Virus record (IMG/VR): IMGVR_UViG_3300007234_000092
Coordinates: 1 to 25,040 of that record
DNA from: a virus
DNA: 25,040 nucleotides
Reading direction: 5' to 3' (one strand)
Both the position numbers and the translations under genes were made by a program. Below the pieces are notes generated by a model, which worked only from the letters and a program-made list of their open reading frames with translations, did no database searches and was not told where the DNA came from. Below, in pieces: positions 7,326-17,000 of this stretch (positions within the stretch are counted from its first letter, which is position 1; each line of letters starts with the position of its first letter).

Positions 7326-7919
7326 ATGGCAAGCAAGGTCCAAATCGCAAAGCTGGCCCTGCAGCATATCGGGGATAGGTACGATATCAGCGATATCACC
7401 GAGGCCACTCCCGAGGCTGAGCAGGTCAACCTGCTGTTTGACGACACGCGAGATGCCTTGCTGCGCCAGCACCCCTGGGCCTTTGCTACAAAGTACACTA
7501 ATCCAGCTGCGCTTTCTGGCACCGTTCCTGGTCACTGGACTTACATGTTTTTGTACCCCACCGATTGTCTTCGGATACTGGGTATTGTGAACCCCCTGGG
7601 AAAAGACCAGCCAAAGGTGAAATTCGAGGTTGCCCGTAATGCTTCCAGCAAACGGGTTTTGATGTGTGATCTCGAAACCCCTGAAATTTATTACACCATG
7701 CGGGTGGAGGATACGACGGACTATGACCCTGAGTTCGTAATGGCACTTTCCTATGTATTGGCTGCCCGTCTGGTGATGCCTCTGATAGGGGAGCGGTCGA
7801 TTGCCTCTGATTTGTACCAGCAGGCGCAGGCCGTGTTGAACAGCGCGTGGGAGACCGACAGCAACGAGGGCGTAGAGGAGGCTATCCCAGACGCTGAGTG
7901 GATCCGGGCGCGCGTCTGA
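7326..7919 (+). CDS. Tail tubular protein A (T7 gp11-like head-tail adaptor)
   Basis: This adaptor forms the ring under the portal to which the nozzle binds. The 197-residue length matches the family. It starts ASKVQIAKLALQHIGD and continues with EAEQVNLLFDDTRDALLRQHPWAFA, the N-terminal helices that identify gp11-like adaptors. The middle has the YPTDCLRIL strand, and after a beta region comes the DPEFVMALSYVLAARLVMPL helix. It is immediately followed by tail tubular protein B, with stop and start overlapping as TGATG. That pairing and order is the same in T7 and strengthens the call. Confidence 0.93.
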   Translation: MASKVQIAKLALQHIGDRYDISDITEATPEAEQVNLLFDDTRDALLRQHPWAFATKYTNPAALSGTVPGHWTYMFLYPTDCLRILGIVNPLGKDQPKVKFEVARNASSKRVLMCDLETPEIYYTMRVEDTTDYDPEFVMALSYVLAARLVMPLIGERSIASDLYQQAQAVLNSAWETDSNEGVEEAIPDAEWIRARV

Positions 7920-10453
7920 TGGTCAAAGTAATCCAGCCCAATATGTCCGGCGGCGAGGTATCCGATGCCATCGCTGCTCGGGTCGACATCGATAAATATA
8001 AAACCTCGGTCTATAAATGTGAGAACTTCTTTCCTCAAGTTCACGGCGGCCTAACCAATCGGTCTGGCTTAAAATTTATTGCTGAGACAAAAGGTACAGG
8101 GATTACCCGTCTGATACCCTTTGAGTTTAATACAACCCAGACATACATCCTAGAGTTCGGCGACCAGTATATTAGGGTTTTTAAGGACGGGGGTCAGGTG
8201 TTGGACACCTCGGTGTCCTTGACTATTACAGGGGCAACAACCGCTAACCCCGTTGTAATAACGACTTCGACACCACACGGCCTGTCTACTAACGAAAGCG
8301 TCTATATATCTGGCGTATCCGGTATGACTCAGCTCAACGGCCGTACCTTTAATATCACCTCACTAACCTCCACGACCTTTAGCCTGAGCAACAGCGCCGG
8401 ATCTTCTACCAACGGCACGGGCTATTCTGCGTACACATCAGGAGGCACGGCAGATAAAATATTCGAGCTGGCCACACCATATGTCGCTGCCGATATCTTC
8501 GACTTGGATTACGTGCAGTCGGCTGATGTGATGACTATCACGCACCCCACCTACGAGCCGAGAGACCTTACACGCACAGATCACGACGCCTGGACGCTAT
8601 CCACTATAACCTTTGCCCCGTCCCAGGCAGCCCCTACCGGGGTATCTGTAAGCGCTTCCGGGGGCAGCACTACCTTTACATACGCCGTCACGGCGGTGAA
8701 CGAGGAGACGCTTGAGGAGAGTTTACCGGCCACCGGGAGCAGCTCTACCAGTAAGGACGCCGCTTGGGATAACACGGTTACGTGGGTCGCGGCTGCCGGA
8801 GCTGGAACTTACAACATATACCGCGAGAAAAACGGCCTGTATGGATTTGTGGGCCGCGCAGAGGGCACTTCGTTTAATGACGACAATATAGACCCGAACA
8901 GCGCAGACACGCCTCCCAAGGCTCGCAATCCTTTTAACGCGGTAGGCGACTACCCGTCGACTGTTGGCTACCACCAGCAACGCCGAATATTTGCAAACAC
9001 CAACAACGCCACACAAAAATTCTTTATGTCGCAAACGGGGAACATCAGCAACATGTCGTTCTCCAGCCCACAAAAGGACGACGACGCAATTACAGTGACC
9101 CTGGCCTCACAGCAGGTCAACGAAATCCGGCACTTTGTGTCTTTGTCTGATTTGGTGATATTAACGTCCGGGGGCGAGTGGCTGGTTCAAGGCGTTGACG
9201 GTGTTATTACCCCTAGTGGAATCCAAATTAAGCCGCAATCTTACTACGGCTCTACCATACTGACGCCGATTGTGGCGGGCGATATTGTAATTTATATGCA
9301 GACGGGACAATCGGTTCGAGACCTGGGATACAAGTACGAAAGTGATAGTTACACAGGAAATGATCTATCTATCCTCGCCCGCCATTTATTTGACTACAAC
9401 ACGGTTTTAGATTGGTCTTTTGCTCAAGCCCCCCACAATCTTATATGGTGCGTTCGCGACGACGGCATCTGCTTATCCCTAACATACTCCAGGGAGCAAA
9501 ATGTTTTTGGCTGGGCTCGACACACTACACAAGGCGACTTTAAATCGGTTGCCTCTATCCGGGAGGGGGATGACGACTTCTCCTACTTTATAGTGGAGCG
9601 CACGCTTAACGGCTCTACCCTCAAGCACGTTGAGCGGATGTCCACCCGAGACTTTACGGATATCCAAGATAGTTTCTTTGTAGATAGCGGTCTGACCCTG
9701 GATAATCCTGTGGATATTTCAGGATTCACTAACGCTAACCCAGTTGTTGTCACAACCGCATCACCGCACAATTTAACCAACGGCGACACGGTAGACATCA
9801 CAGGTATTAGGGTTGTGGATAACACCACCACACGAGGGTGGGTCCTAGACACCGAGCTGGAGGGTTCTGGGTATACTGTGGCCAATGTGACCAGCACCAC
9901 TTTTGAGCTGCAGAACAATGGGGCAAACGTCGATGGATCGTCCTTTAAAGTTTACCACAGCCGAGGACAAGTTCGAGAAGCGGTAAACTCGATATCAGGA
10001 TTGTGGCACCTGGAGGGCCAGTCTGTCGTGGCTTTAGGTAATGGTTACGTTGAGCGCGACCTTACCGTTTCTAATGGTGCTATCACGCTACAGAATAAGG
10101 CTAGCCGGGTTCATGTAGGTTTGCCCTATACGGCTGAGGTGCAGACCCTCCGCATTGATGGCGGTAATGTGTCAGATACGGTCCAAGGTAGAAACAAAAA
10201 GATCAGCCGACTTACTCTGCGCTTTGAGCGTTCTTTAGGCGGGTGGTACGGCCCCGACGAAGATCATATACGCGAAATCAAATATGGTTTGCCTGCGCAG
10301 TGGGGTCAGAACGCCAACTGGATTACTGGAGACAAGGATCTGACCATGTCTCCTAGCTGGAATAAAGACGGCCAGATCATTGTACAGCAGCGAGACCCCT
10401 TGCCTATGAACTTGCTAGCGGTCATCCCAGAAGTAATCCCCGGAGGCGATTGA
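7919..10453 (+). CDS. Tail tubular protein B (T7 gp12-like nozzle) with inserted repeat domains
   Basis: This is the nozzle protein of the short tail. I start it at the ATG overlapping the upstream stop (TGATG), giving 844 residues. An in-frame start at 7898 would lengthen it by 7 but lies inside the previous gene. The opening MVKVIQPNMSGGEVSDAIAARVDIDKY and then LTNRSGLKF is the family signature. The core continues with QQRRIFANTNNATQKFFMSQTGN, SGGEWLV, QSYYGS and QTGQSVRDLGYKYE. Two blocks of the same type are inserted at about residues 101-170 and 598-672; each has ANPVV(I/V)TT.(S/T)PH.L and ends in STTF.L, resembling the FCCH-type domain seen in phage tail proteins. A fibronectin-III-like block lies at about 238-330. 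These insertions account for the gene being longer than a minimal nozzle. Confidence 0.93.
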   Translation: MVKVIQPNMSGGEVSDAIAARVDIDKYKTSVYKCENFFPQVHGGLTNRSGLKFIAETKGTGITRLIPFEFNTTQTYILEFGDQYIRVFKDGGQVLDTSVSLTITGATTANPVVITTSTPHGLSTNESVYISGVSGMTQLNGRTFNITSLTSTTFSLSNSAGSSTNGTGYSAYTSGGTADKIFELATPYVAADIFDLDYVQSADVMTITHPTYEPRDLTRTDHDAWTLSTITFAPSQAAPTGVSVSASGGSTTFTYAVTAVNEETLEESLPATGSSSTSKDAAWDNTVTWVAAAGAGTYNIYREKNGLYGFVGRAEGTSFNDDNIDPNSADTPPKARNPFNAVGDYPSTVGYHQQRRIFANTNNATQKFFMSQTGNISNMSFSSPQKDDDAITVTLASQQVNEIRHFVSLSDLVILTSGGEWLVQGVDGVITPSGIQIKPQSYYGSTILTPIVAGDIVIYMQTGQSVRDLGYKYESDSYTGNDLSILARHLFDYNTVLDWSFAQAPHNLIWCVRDDGICLSLTYSREQNVFGWARHTTQGDFKSVASIREGDDDFSYFIVERTLNGSTLKHVERMSTRDFTDIQDSFFVDSGLTLDNPVDISGFTNANPVVVTTASPHNLTNGDTVDITGIRVVDNTTTRGWVLDTELEGSGYTVANVTSTTFELQNNGANVDGSSFKVYHSRGQVREAVNSISGLWHLEGQSVVALGNGYVERDLTVSNGAITLQNKASRVHVGLPYTAEVQTLRIDGGNVSDTVQGRNKKISRLTLRFERSLGGWYGPDEDHIREIKYGLPAQWGQNANWITGDKDLTMSPSWNKDGQIIVQQRDPLPMNLLAVIPEVIPGGD

Positions 10454-10899
10454 TGGACATCCGGTGCGTTACACTCGATGACTTGTGCAGCCACCCGTCA
10501 TTTTCTGACATGCTGCGGGAGTACGAGCAGGAGTGCGCTCTTGGGGGTCTGCCGGCCAATTTTTGTGAGACTTCATACCGAGAGCTGGAGAGCAACGGTC
10601 TAATAAATATATTGGCCGCTTATAATGGCGACCAGCTATTGGGCTTCCTCTCTTTGATGATTACTATTTTACCAAAATACACTCTGCCTATAGCCAGCAG
10701 TGAGAGTTTCTTTGTTTCACCAAAGCACAGAAAAACAGGGGCGGGCCTGCGTTTACTAAAAACTGCTGAATACTTAGCAACAGAGCGCGGCGCTGTTGGC
10801 ATGCTTATGAGCGCGCCCACAGGTAGCCGTCTTGAATCTGTTGCTGTGGGTGTAGGCTACGCTCCCAGCAATACCGTTTTCTTTAAGGAGCTGCAGTGA
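10453..10899 (+). CDS. GNAT-family N-acetyltransferase
   Basis: This 148-residue protein has the layout of a GNAT fold: a first helix pair (SDMLREYEQECA), strands (INILAAYNGDQLLGFLSLMIT), the ESFFVSP strand, and the acetyl-CoA pyrophosphate-binding motif HRKTGAGLRLLKTA at residues 92-105. It ends with a segment around APTGSRLESVAVGVGYAPSNTVFFKEL. Such an acetyltransferase is a recurrent neighbour of the nozzle gene in related podophages, but its substrate is not known. A virion protein or a host target are both possible. The start ATG overlaps the nozzle stop (TGATG); a TTG one codon earlier is less likely. Its own stop overlaps the next start. Confidence 0.88.
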   Translation: MDIRCVTLDDLCSHPSFSDMLREYEQECALGGLPANFCETSYRELESNGLINILAAYNGDQLLGFLSLMITILPKYTLPIASSESFFVSPKHRKTGAGLRLLKTAEYLATERGAVGMLMSAPTGSRLESVAVGVGYAPSNTVFFKELQ

Positions 10900-11357
10900 A
10901 CGTCTTACGAGATAGTTCTCCCCGCATCTCTGCTATGAGCCAGCACGCCGTGGATAACGTGCGCAAGCTGGAGGCCATAATCCGGGAGGCCCCTCAGTTT
11001 GAGTTGGAGACCAGGCACGTTATTCATGGGGGTATGTATTCACGTACTATCCGCATGCCTGCGCAGCACATCTTGACGGGGACTTTAGTGAAGGTCCCCA
11101 CCCTATTGATTATCAGCGGACACGTTACGGTTTACCTGGGAGACGGGCACGCTGAGCTGATAGGTTATGGTGTAGTCCCTGCCAGCGCCGGCAGAAAGCA
11201 GGCTTTTGTTTCCCATATGGATACGGACATAAGTATGATATTTTGTACATCCGCAAAAACTATATCCGAGGCAGAGGAAGAGCTAACTGACGAGGTGGAT
11301 CTCCTTGTTTCGCGATCCGGTCAGGGAAGCAACCTCATTACTATAACGGGTGAGTAG
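10896..11357 (+). CDS. Cupin-like small protein, GTG start
   Basis: This 153-residue protein starts at GTG. AAGGAG at 10885-10890 stands five bases before it, and the start overlaps the acetyltransferase stop; the next in-frame ATG (10935) lacks such a site. After a helical N-terminus comes a run of beta strands: IHGGMYSRTIRMPAQHILTG, LIISGHVTVYLGDG, and AGRKQAFVSHMDTDISMIF. The order and the 'SG.VTVY..DG' hairpin resemble phage cupin-like proteins that accompany the GNAT gene in related genomes. The usual two-histidine metal motif is not clearly present, so a catalytic role is doubtful. A sugar- or ligand-binding or structural role is as likely. Confidence 0.75.
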   Translation: MNVLRDSSPRISAMSQHAVDNVRKLEAIIREAPQFELETRHVIHGGMYSRTIRMPAQHILTGTLVKVPTLLIISGHVTVYLGDGHAELIGYGVVPASAGRKQAFVSHMDTDISMIFCTSAKTISEAEEELTDEVDLLVSRSGQGSNLITITGE

Positions 11358-11359
11358 TT

Positions 11360-11881
11360 ATGTCTTCCGCAACAACAATCACCGCTATAGCTGCCGTAGC
11401 CAGCACGGCAGTAGGTGTAGCTAGCGCTCAACAACAGGCGCAGGCCGCTAAGAACCAGGCTAAATTCCAGCAGCAGGTTGCCGCGAACAACGCTATAATC
11501 GCACAGCAAAATGCCACGCGAATTCGGCAGCAGGCAGAAGTTGCTGAAGAAGAGCAGCGCGAAAGACTAAGGCTCACCAAAGGCGCTGCCACCGCCCGCT
11601 TGGCGGCAAGCGGTCTTTTGGTGGACGACGACGTCGACGCGACTTCCGCTTTATTCCTCCAGGATATCGCTGAATCAGGAGAGTATGATATACTGAAGCT
11701 GCGCGACAATTATGAACAAGAGGCCCGAGCTGCTGAGATTCAAGGAAGTAATTTTCAAGCCCAGTCAAGTTTGTTTGGGCTGGAGGCATCCAACCAGTCT
11801 CCAGGTTTCGCTGCCGCCGGCGCTCTACTAAGCGGTGCGGGTAAGGTGGCATCCGCTGGAAAGGATGCCGATTGGTGGTGA
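11360..11881 (+). CDS. Internal virion core protein, T7 gp14-like
   Basis: This 173-residue protein is read as part of the ejected internal core that helps form the DNA channel across the outer membrane. Residues 1-24 are Ala/Thr/Val-rich and could be membrane-inserting. Residues 25-75 are a Gln/Ala/Glu-rich coiled-coil-like helix. Then comes the conserved GAATARLAASGLLVDDDVDATSALFLQDIAESGEYDILKLRDNYEQEA stretch typical of gp14-like proteins of podophages. The tail is Gly/Ala-rich and ends DADWW. It lies 2 bp after the cupin-like gene and is followed by a 95-bp gap and the gp15-like gene, the same order as in T7. Confidence 0.87.
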   Translation: MSSATTITAIAAVASTAVGVASAQQQAQAAKNQAKFQQQVAANNAIIAQQNATRIRQQAEVAEEEQRERLRLTKGAATARLAASGLLVDDDVDATSALFLQDIAESGEYDILKLRDNYEQEARAAEIQGSNFQAQSSLFGLEASNQSPGFAAAGALLSGAGKVASAGKDADWW

Positions 11882-11976
11882 TCCAAATAAGTTTAGTATC
11901 AACAGGATAAAAGCAGGCTTTCAGTGATTCTAATTTTCTGTAAAGGGCTTTTGACAAGGAAGGCTGGAGAGGTTTA

Positions 11977-14064
11977 ATGGCGAGGATTCCTACCCCTGCT
12001 CTGCCAGGACAGGCTGTCGGGTCTGTCCAAAGCCGTGTCGTAGCTCAGCCCTTCCAGAGGTTGCAGACCAGCGCCGACATGTTCGGCGCGGCGCAGGGCC
12101 GCGCCCTGCAGCAAGCTGCCCAAGGCCTTGGCCAGCTCAGCGCGGATTTCACCGCGCAGGCGAAAACAGACGACAAGGTCGACCAGCAGAAGATGGAGGC
12201 CGAGATCAATGCTTTCGCTGCCTCCCAGAAGGCCGCGATCAACGCGCTGTCCGGGCAAAAGCAGCTAGACTATATCCAGAAGGGATCGTCTGGTCAGGGT
12301 GCCGCCAAAGAATTTAAGAGCGGCGTGTCGGCTATTGTCGGCAAATATAACATGCGGTTGAGCAGCAGCGCAGAAGTTAACGAGATATTCTCCGCTAATG
12401 CCGCAACCGACTTTGGAGCGTTTGTCTCCGGGCAGGAGACGGCCGCCAAGAAGGTCGTCATGGAGCAGACGACTACCACCGCTATGGCCAACGCCGTCAC
12501 CAGCGCGGTCACGGCTTCCTCCGACGAGGATCCGGTAGCTCGCGCCAAAGGTTATAACCAAGCATTGGCTTCGGCTGAGCGGCTGGTGCTGGACCCGGAC
12601 ATAGGACTCGCTAAACAGGCCGGCAACGACCCAACGTCCACCGACCCTAAGGTCAAGGCTCGCGTGGACCTTATGGTTAAAGAAGCGAAGATGCAGGTGG
12701 TCGACGGCATCGTCACCGAGTTGTTGAGCAAGGGCAAGCTCGATCAGGCTTCAACGCTAGTGGAGAAAGCGGCGGCCACAGGCACCGGCACAAAGACACT
12801 AGCTGCCATGCAGGCGAAGATTTTGCCGTTCCGCGAAAAGATACAGGCGGGGAAAGATTTCTCCGCGCTTCGTAACTCTATGGTCAAGCCGGACGGGACG
12901 GACCCGACCTTGGCGGATATGCAGCTCAAGATATCTCAGGAGGCTGACCCGGCGAAGCGCGCCCGGCTCGCCTCGGAGTTCTCGATATACAGCAGCGCGC
13001 AGACAGCGGTCTTGAACGAGAAGGTCCGTGCTCAGGGCGAGGTTCTTATTCAAGCAATAATTAATCAAAATGTTACACCGCAGTTATTGGCGCAAGTACC
13101 CGACTATCTTAGGGTGAACCCTACACTAACGAGAGGCCTCGCCACCGGAGCAACGCAGCGAGCAGCTGCGGCTGCTAAGGCCAAGACGGCCGAGGAGCAG
13201 GCGCATATTTCTGCTGGAGGCGGCGCGTCCAACTTGCCCGGTTTGGAAAAACAACTGATTAGCCTGTTCCAGACTAACCAGCCTCAGGCGCTGGCTCTTA
13301 TCCGCAGCGGCAAGCTCAAGCCGTACTTCGACGTTGGCACATACGAAGACCTGACCAAGCAGGCGGCCATTGCCGAGGCAGCAATCAGCAAGCGCGAGGC
13401 GAAGAACCCCACAACGCCGACCACGATTATGCGGAACTATCTTGGTTACACGACTGCCGAGGCGCGCTCCGCAACCACCAAGTACGGTGTCAGGCTTACC
13501 GAGGCTGTCTCTCGCGTTGAGAAAGCGGCCATTGCAGCCGGAAAGCCGGTGGACCCGGCCGATGTCCGCAAGGCAGTCGTCGAGGCTTTGATCAAAGTGC
13601 GCACGCTAGAACGCGTTATACTTAATGACATTTATACGGTAAACGCCGCGATAGAGCAGGCCAAGCTAGACGAGGGATTTGACCCCTACGCTGCCGTCCT
13701 CAGCGACAAAGACGGCAATACTAGGGCGGTTGCACTGCTATTCGACAAGACTCCAGACCAGATCGTTAAGGCGCGCGAGGAGATGTCCGACGCCGGCACT
13801 GAGTACACCCTCAATAATCTGGCCAAACACCTGAGAGTGCAGACATTGCCCGAGCTGCGCAAGGCCGCTGAAACACAGACAAGGATTGAAAATCTTGCAA
13901 CCGACGCCGGGTTTCCTCCCGCTTTTATCGAGCATTTTGTAGTAAAAGGAAAGAAACAAAGCCTGAACGAAGACAATGTAGCTGCCGCTATAAAAGAGCT
14001 TCAAACTGGTAAGGTAGGTGGTTTCACTGTGAGAAATTTACTTGAAGTGTGGGCTTCTCAATAA
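11977..14064 (+). CDS. Internal virion core protein, T7 gp15-like
   Basis: This 695-residue, almost wholly alpha-helical protein is rich in Ala, Gln, Lys and Thr. The N-terminus (ALPGQAVGSVQSRVVAQPFQRL ... ALQQAAQGLGQLSADF) is typical of the second internal core protein in podophages with a gp14/gp15/gp16-type ejectosome. Size (T7 gp15 is similar) and position between the gp14-like gene and the giant gene support that role. No enzymatic motif was found. A GGAGAGG ribosome binding site lies upstream of the ATG. The stop overlaps the start of the giant gene (TAATG), so the two are probably translated together. The sequence alone would be hard to classify; the call leans on context. Confidence 0.8.
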   Translation: MARIPTPALPGQAVGSVQSRVVAQPFQRLQTSADMFGAAQGRALQQAAQGLGQLSADFTAQAKTDDKVDQQKMEAEINAFAASQKAAINALSGQKQLDYIQKGSSGQGAAKEFKSGVSAIVGKYNMRLSSSAEVNEIFSANAATDFGAFVSGQETAAKKVVMEQTTTTAMANAVTSAVTASSDEDPVARAKGYNQALASAERLVLDPDIGLAKQAGNDPTSTDPKVKARVDLMVKEAKMQVVDGIVTELLSKGKLDQASTLVEKAAATGTGTKTLAAMQAKILPFREKIQAGKDFSALRNSMVKPDGTDPTLADMQLKISQEADPAKRARLASEFSIYSSAQTAVLNEKVRAQGEVLIQAIINQNVTPQLLAQVPDYLRVNPTLTRGLATGATQRAAAAAKAKTAEEQAHISAGGGASNLPGLEKQLISLFQTNQPQALALIRSGKLKPYFDVGTYEDLTKQAAIAEAAISKREAKNPTTPTTIMRNYLGYTTAEARSATTKYGVRLTEAVSRVEKAAIAAGKPVDPADVRKAVVEALIKVRTLERVILNDIYTVNAAIEQAKLDEGFDPYAAVLSDKDGNTRAVALLFDKTPDQIVKAREEMSDAGTEYTLNNLAKHLRVQTLPELRKAAETQTRIENLATDAGFPPAFIEHFVVKGKKQSLNEDNVAAAIKELQTGKVGGFTVRNLLEVWASQ

Positions 14065-17000
14065 TGGCGAGCTTTGACTTTGAGGCTTTTTCCGGACGAC
14101 CAGCTCCTGACCAGAGTACTGACACAACCGTTGGGACGGATCCTATTGAAGCCACTGTAGCCCCCGCCGCTGCAGCCCCTCCTCCTGTTAACAAGGAGTT
14201 CGACTTCGACGCGTTTTCTGGGAGCACCGCTCCTGAAACTCCGGGTGTAGCTGAGCCGTTCCGCGAGATTACCGACCCGCTTGGTCGTCCTCTTATAAAC
14301 CAGCCCCCGCCTCGCCAGTGGAGCGCGTTAGCCACCGCACTACCGGGCACTGCGGCGGCCGCGCAGAACCTCACCATCCATCCCGCGTCCCGGGCGGTGC
14401 TGCAGAACTTCGACCTCACGTCTGACGTATCGGCCAACAGCGCCGCGCTGAAGAAGATCGTGAGGGGGGTATACGGGCCGACGTACAACCTGAACCGCGC
14501 AGCGCCTATCCCGGTCGACGATCTGTCGGATGATCAACTGTCTAAGATTATCGAAGAGCCACGCGTATTGCGAGCGCTTCAGCTCGACAGCGTGACCCGC
14601 CGAAGACTGGCCGAGGACGCAGAGGAAGCCGCCATCCTGCGCGGCGATATACCGATCATGCTGGCGGCCGAAGGCGCGGTTAATACCATGATGCGCATGA
14701 TGGCCCCTCCTGAGACAAGGACGCCGGAGGCTATTGTTGCCCAGCAGAATCGCGGGTTTCTCACCGGCTTCACCAACGCATTAGAGCGAGGAATCACGAC
14801 CCTCAAATACGGGCTGCTGATCTCGTTTGCCCAATCGCTAAAGGCGCGGGCCGGCTACGCCAGAGGAGACGCGTGGCAGACTTTTTCGGACGTATTTGAC
14901 GAAAAAGTCTTTGGCGCGGAAGGCACTGCCCAGCGAGACATAACGCTCATACCTAACCCTATTGATTTACTCATAGGTGCGGGGGCCGGAGCGTCAGCCA
15001 TTCTGGATGTTTACAGGTCAGGCGGCTACAACGAGAAAGCTGCGGCGGCCTTGGAGCAGCAGGCGTACGCCCAGCTAAAGGACGCGTTTGAAAGATTAAA
15101 TCGGGCGCGGGCTCGCCTGCCTCAAAGCCGCGTCACTGAAGGGTTTATGCGGAAGTACAACGAGCTGCCAAACAATTTTATAGACGCCGCCCCTGGCTTC
15201 CTGCAGCTTATTGTCGAAAACCCCTTGGCCTTCTCCGCTGCCAGCACTGAGATACTGGCCGAGCAGGCCCCGGTGCTTGCCGCCAGCGCCGCCGCCACCG
15301 CTGTTGGCGGGCCAATCGCTGGCATAACCGTCAGTACCCTCGGTACGTTCTTTTCAGAAAAGTTTAACGTAGACGACCAGAGAACAAAGTTTATCAAGGA
15401 AAAGACGGGCATCGACCTGAACACCACTGAGGGACAGGCCGCTTTTCTGAACAATCTCGACGCCCAGCGCCTGTTTAATAATTACGGAACAAAACGCGGT
15501 TTAGTGATTGCTGGGGGGCAGCTAGCTACTCTTGGCTACTTTCGCGGCGGCACGTTTATCAAATCGATGTCGTTGACCGGCATGATGGCCGAGCGGACGC
15601 TCGTCAGTGGCACTATGGATGGCCTGTTCGAGGCGGCCGCCGGCCTCGTCACCATAGGCAAGGTTAATGTGAAGGAGGCACTTGCCGAAGCCGTATTCGG
15701 CATGAACCCGATCTCTGTCGGGGTTGACCTTTATGTGGCCGGTGCTGGAGATATAAAACGCAGGAATGACGCCCGCAAGGCCACCGCGTGGCTGCAGGGC
15801 GTGACCGAATTGAAGGGCCAGATAGCCGGAATCGATGTAGTCAAGCTGGACACGGCGGCCAGCGTGCTCGGCGAGAAGCTGGCCGACGAGGGCATCGAGA
15901 CCGCTTACATCGTGGCGAGCGAGCTGGAACGCTTCGATCAGGACGGCAACGTAGCGCAAACCTTGGGACTGGACCGCGCCGACGTGCGGAGGGCCGCAGC
16001 CGAGGGCGACTTTGTCGAGGTGACTGCCTCGGCGTTTGTGCGCCACATCCTCGGCAAGGACGGCTTCGACGCGCTGATCGAGCACACAGCGTTCGACCTT
16101 AACGGCATGACCCCGAATGAGGCGGCTAAGTACGAGGCCGACGGTATCGGGGACCAGATCGAGCAGCAGATCGAGGAGCGCGCCAGAGCGCGCCTCGCGC
16201 CCGGTCTGGACGACGCATCGTTGAGCAAGCTCGCCGCGGACATGGGGTCCATTCAGGATCAGGTAGCCGCTCAGCTCGAAGCCACCGGCAAGTACGACAC
16301 CAACAAGAGCCGTCTGTTCGGCATGCTGACGGCTCAGCGTTACGCGACACGGGCTATCCGCAGGACGGAGGAGACCGGCCAGCCGGTGGACGCCCGCGCT
16401 TTGTTCGACGAGGACAACCTGCAGATCACCGGCCGCGCCCGCGTCCAGCCCACAGGCACGCTGGAGCAGACTGTCTTTCACGGTACACCTTATAGGTTTG
16501 CCCCCGAGCCGGGGTTTCCGCACGGACGCCCACGTCTCGATAAAATGGGGAGTGGTGAAGGCGCTCAGATGTATGGTCGAGGCTTTTATTCAGCCGAGGC
16601 AGAGTCTCTGGGTCTTCAATATCGGGATGCAGTAAGCGGGGATCGGCGCGTATACGAGCTGGACGGCCAGCAAATGCCGATATCTATTGATCCGGAAAAA
16701 CTCGCGCAAGACTTTAATGTCACAGAAGGTGAAGCATCTGAGCTTGCTGAAATCATAGATACTCTGAGAAATCAACCCGTCGGCGCAGATTTGAGCTTGG
16801 ACGGCGTTATTAAAAAACTCACGTCTGAGCTAGACAGCCTCTCGGAGAGCACGGATGAAATATCTGCTCTGCTCAAAGGAAGCTACGAAAGATCTTTGGC
16901 CCTTGCCAATAAATATAAAGACCGCATTAAAGTCAGCGCAGGCACCCTCTACAAGCTAGACCTCCCCGACGCCGACGCAGCGAACCTCCTAGACTACGAC

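Noticed and set aside
11951-11978. TTGACA followed by TTTAAT before the gp15-like gene, a possible sigma-70 promoter
   Set aside because: The -10 candidate overlaps the start codon, so a transcript would begin inside the gene without its ribosome binding site.
15522-16523. Long minus-strand open frame of 333 codons opposite the giant gene
   Set aside because: It lies opposite a GC-rich coding region where antisense frames stay open by codon bias. The product is His/Arg/Leu-rich without family features and there is no convincing ribosome binding site.
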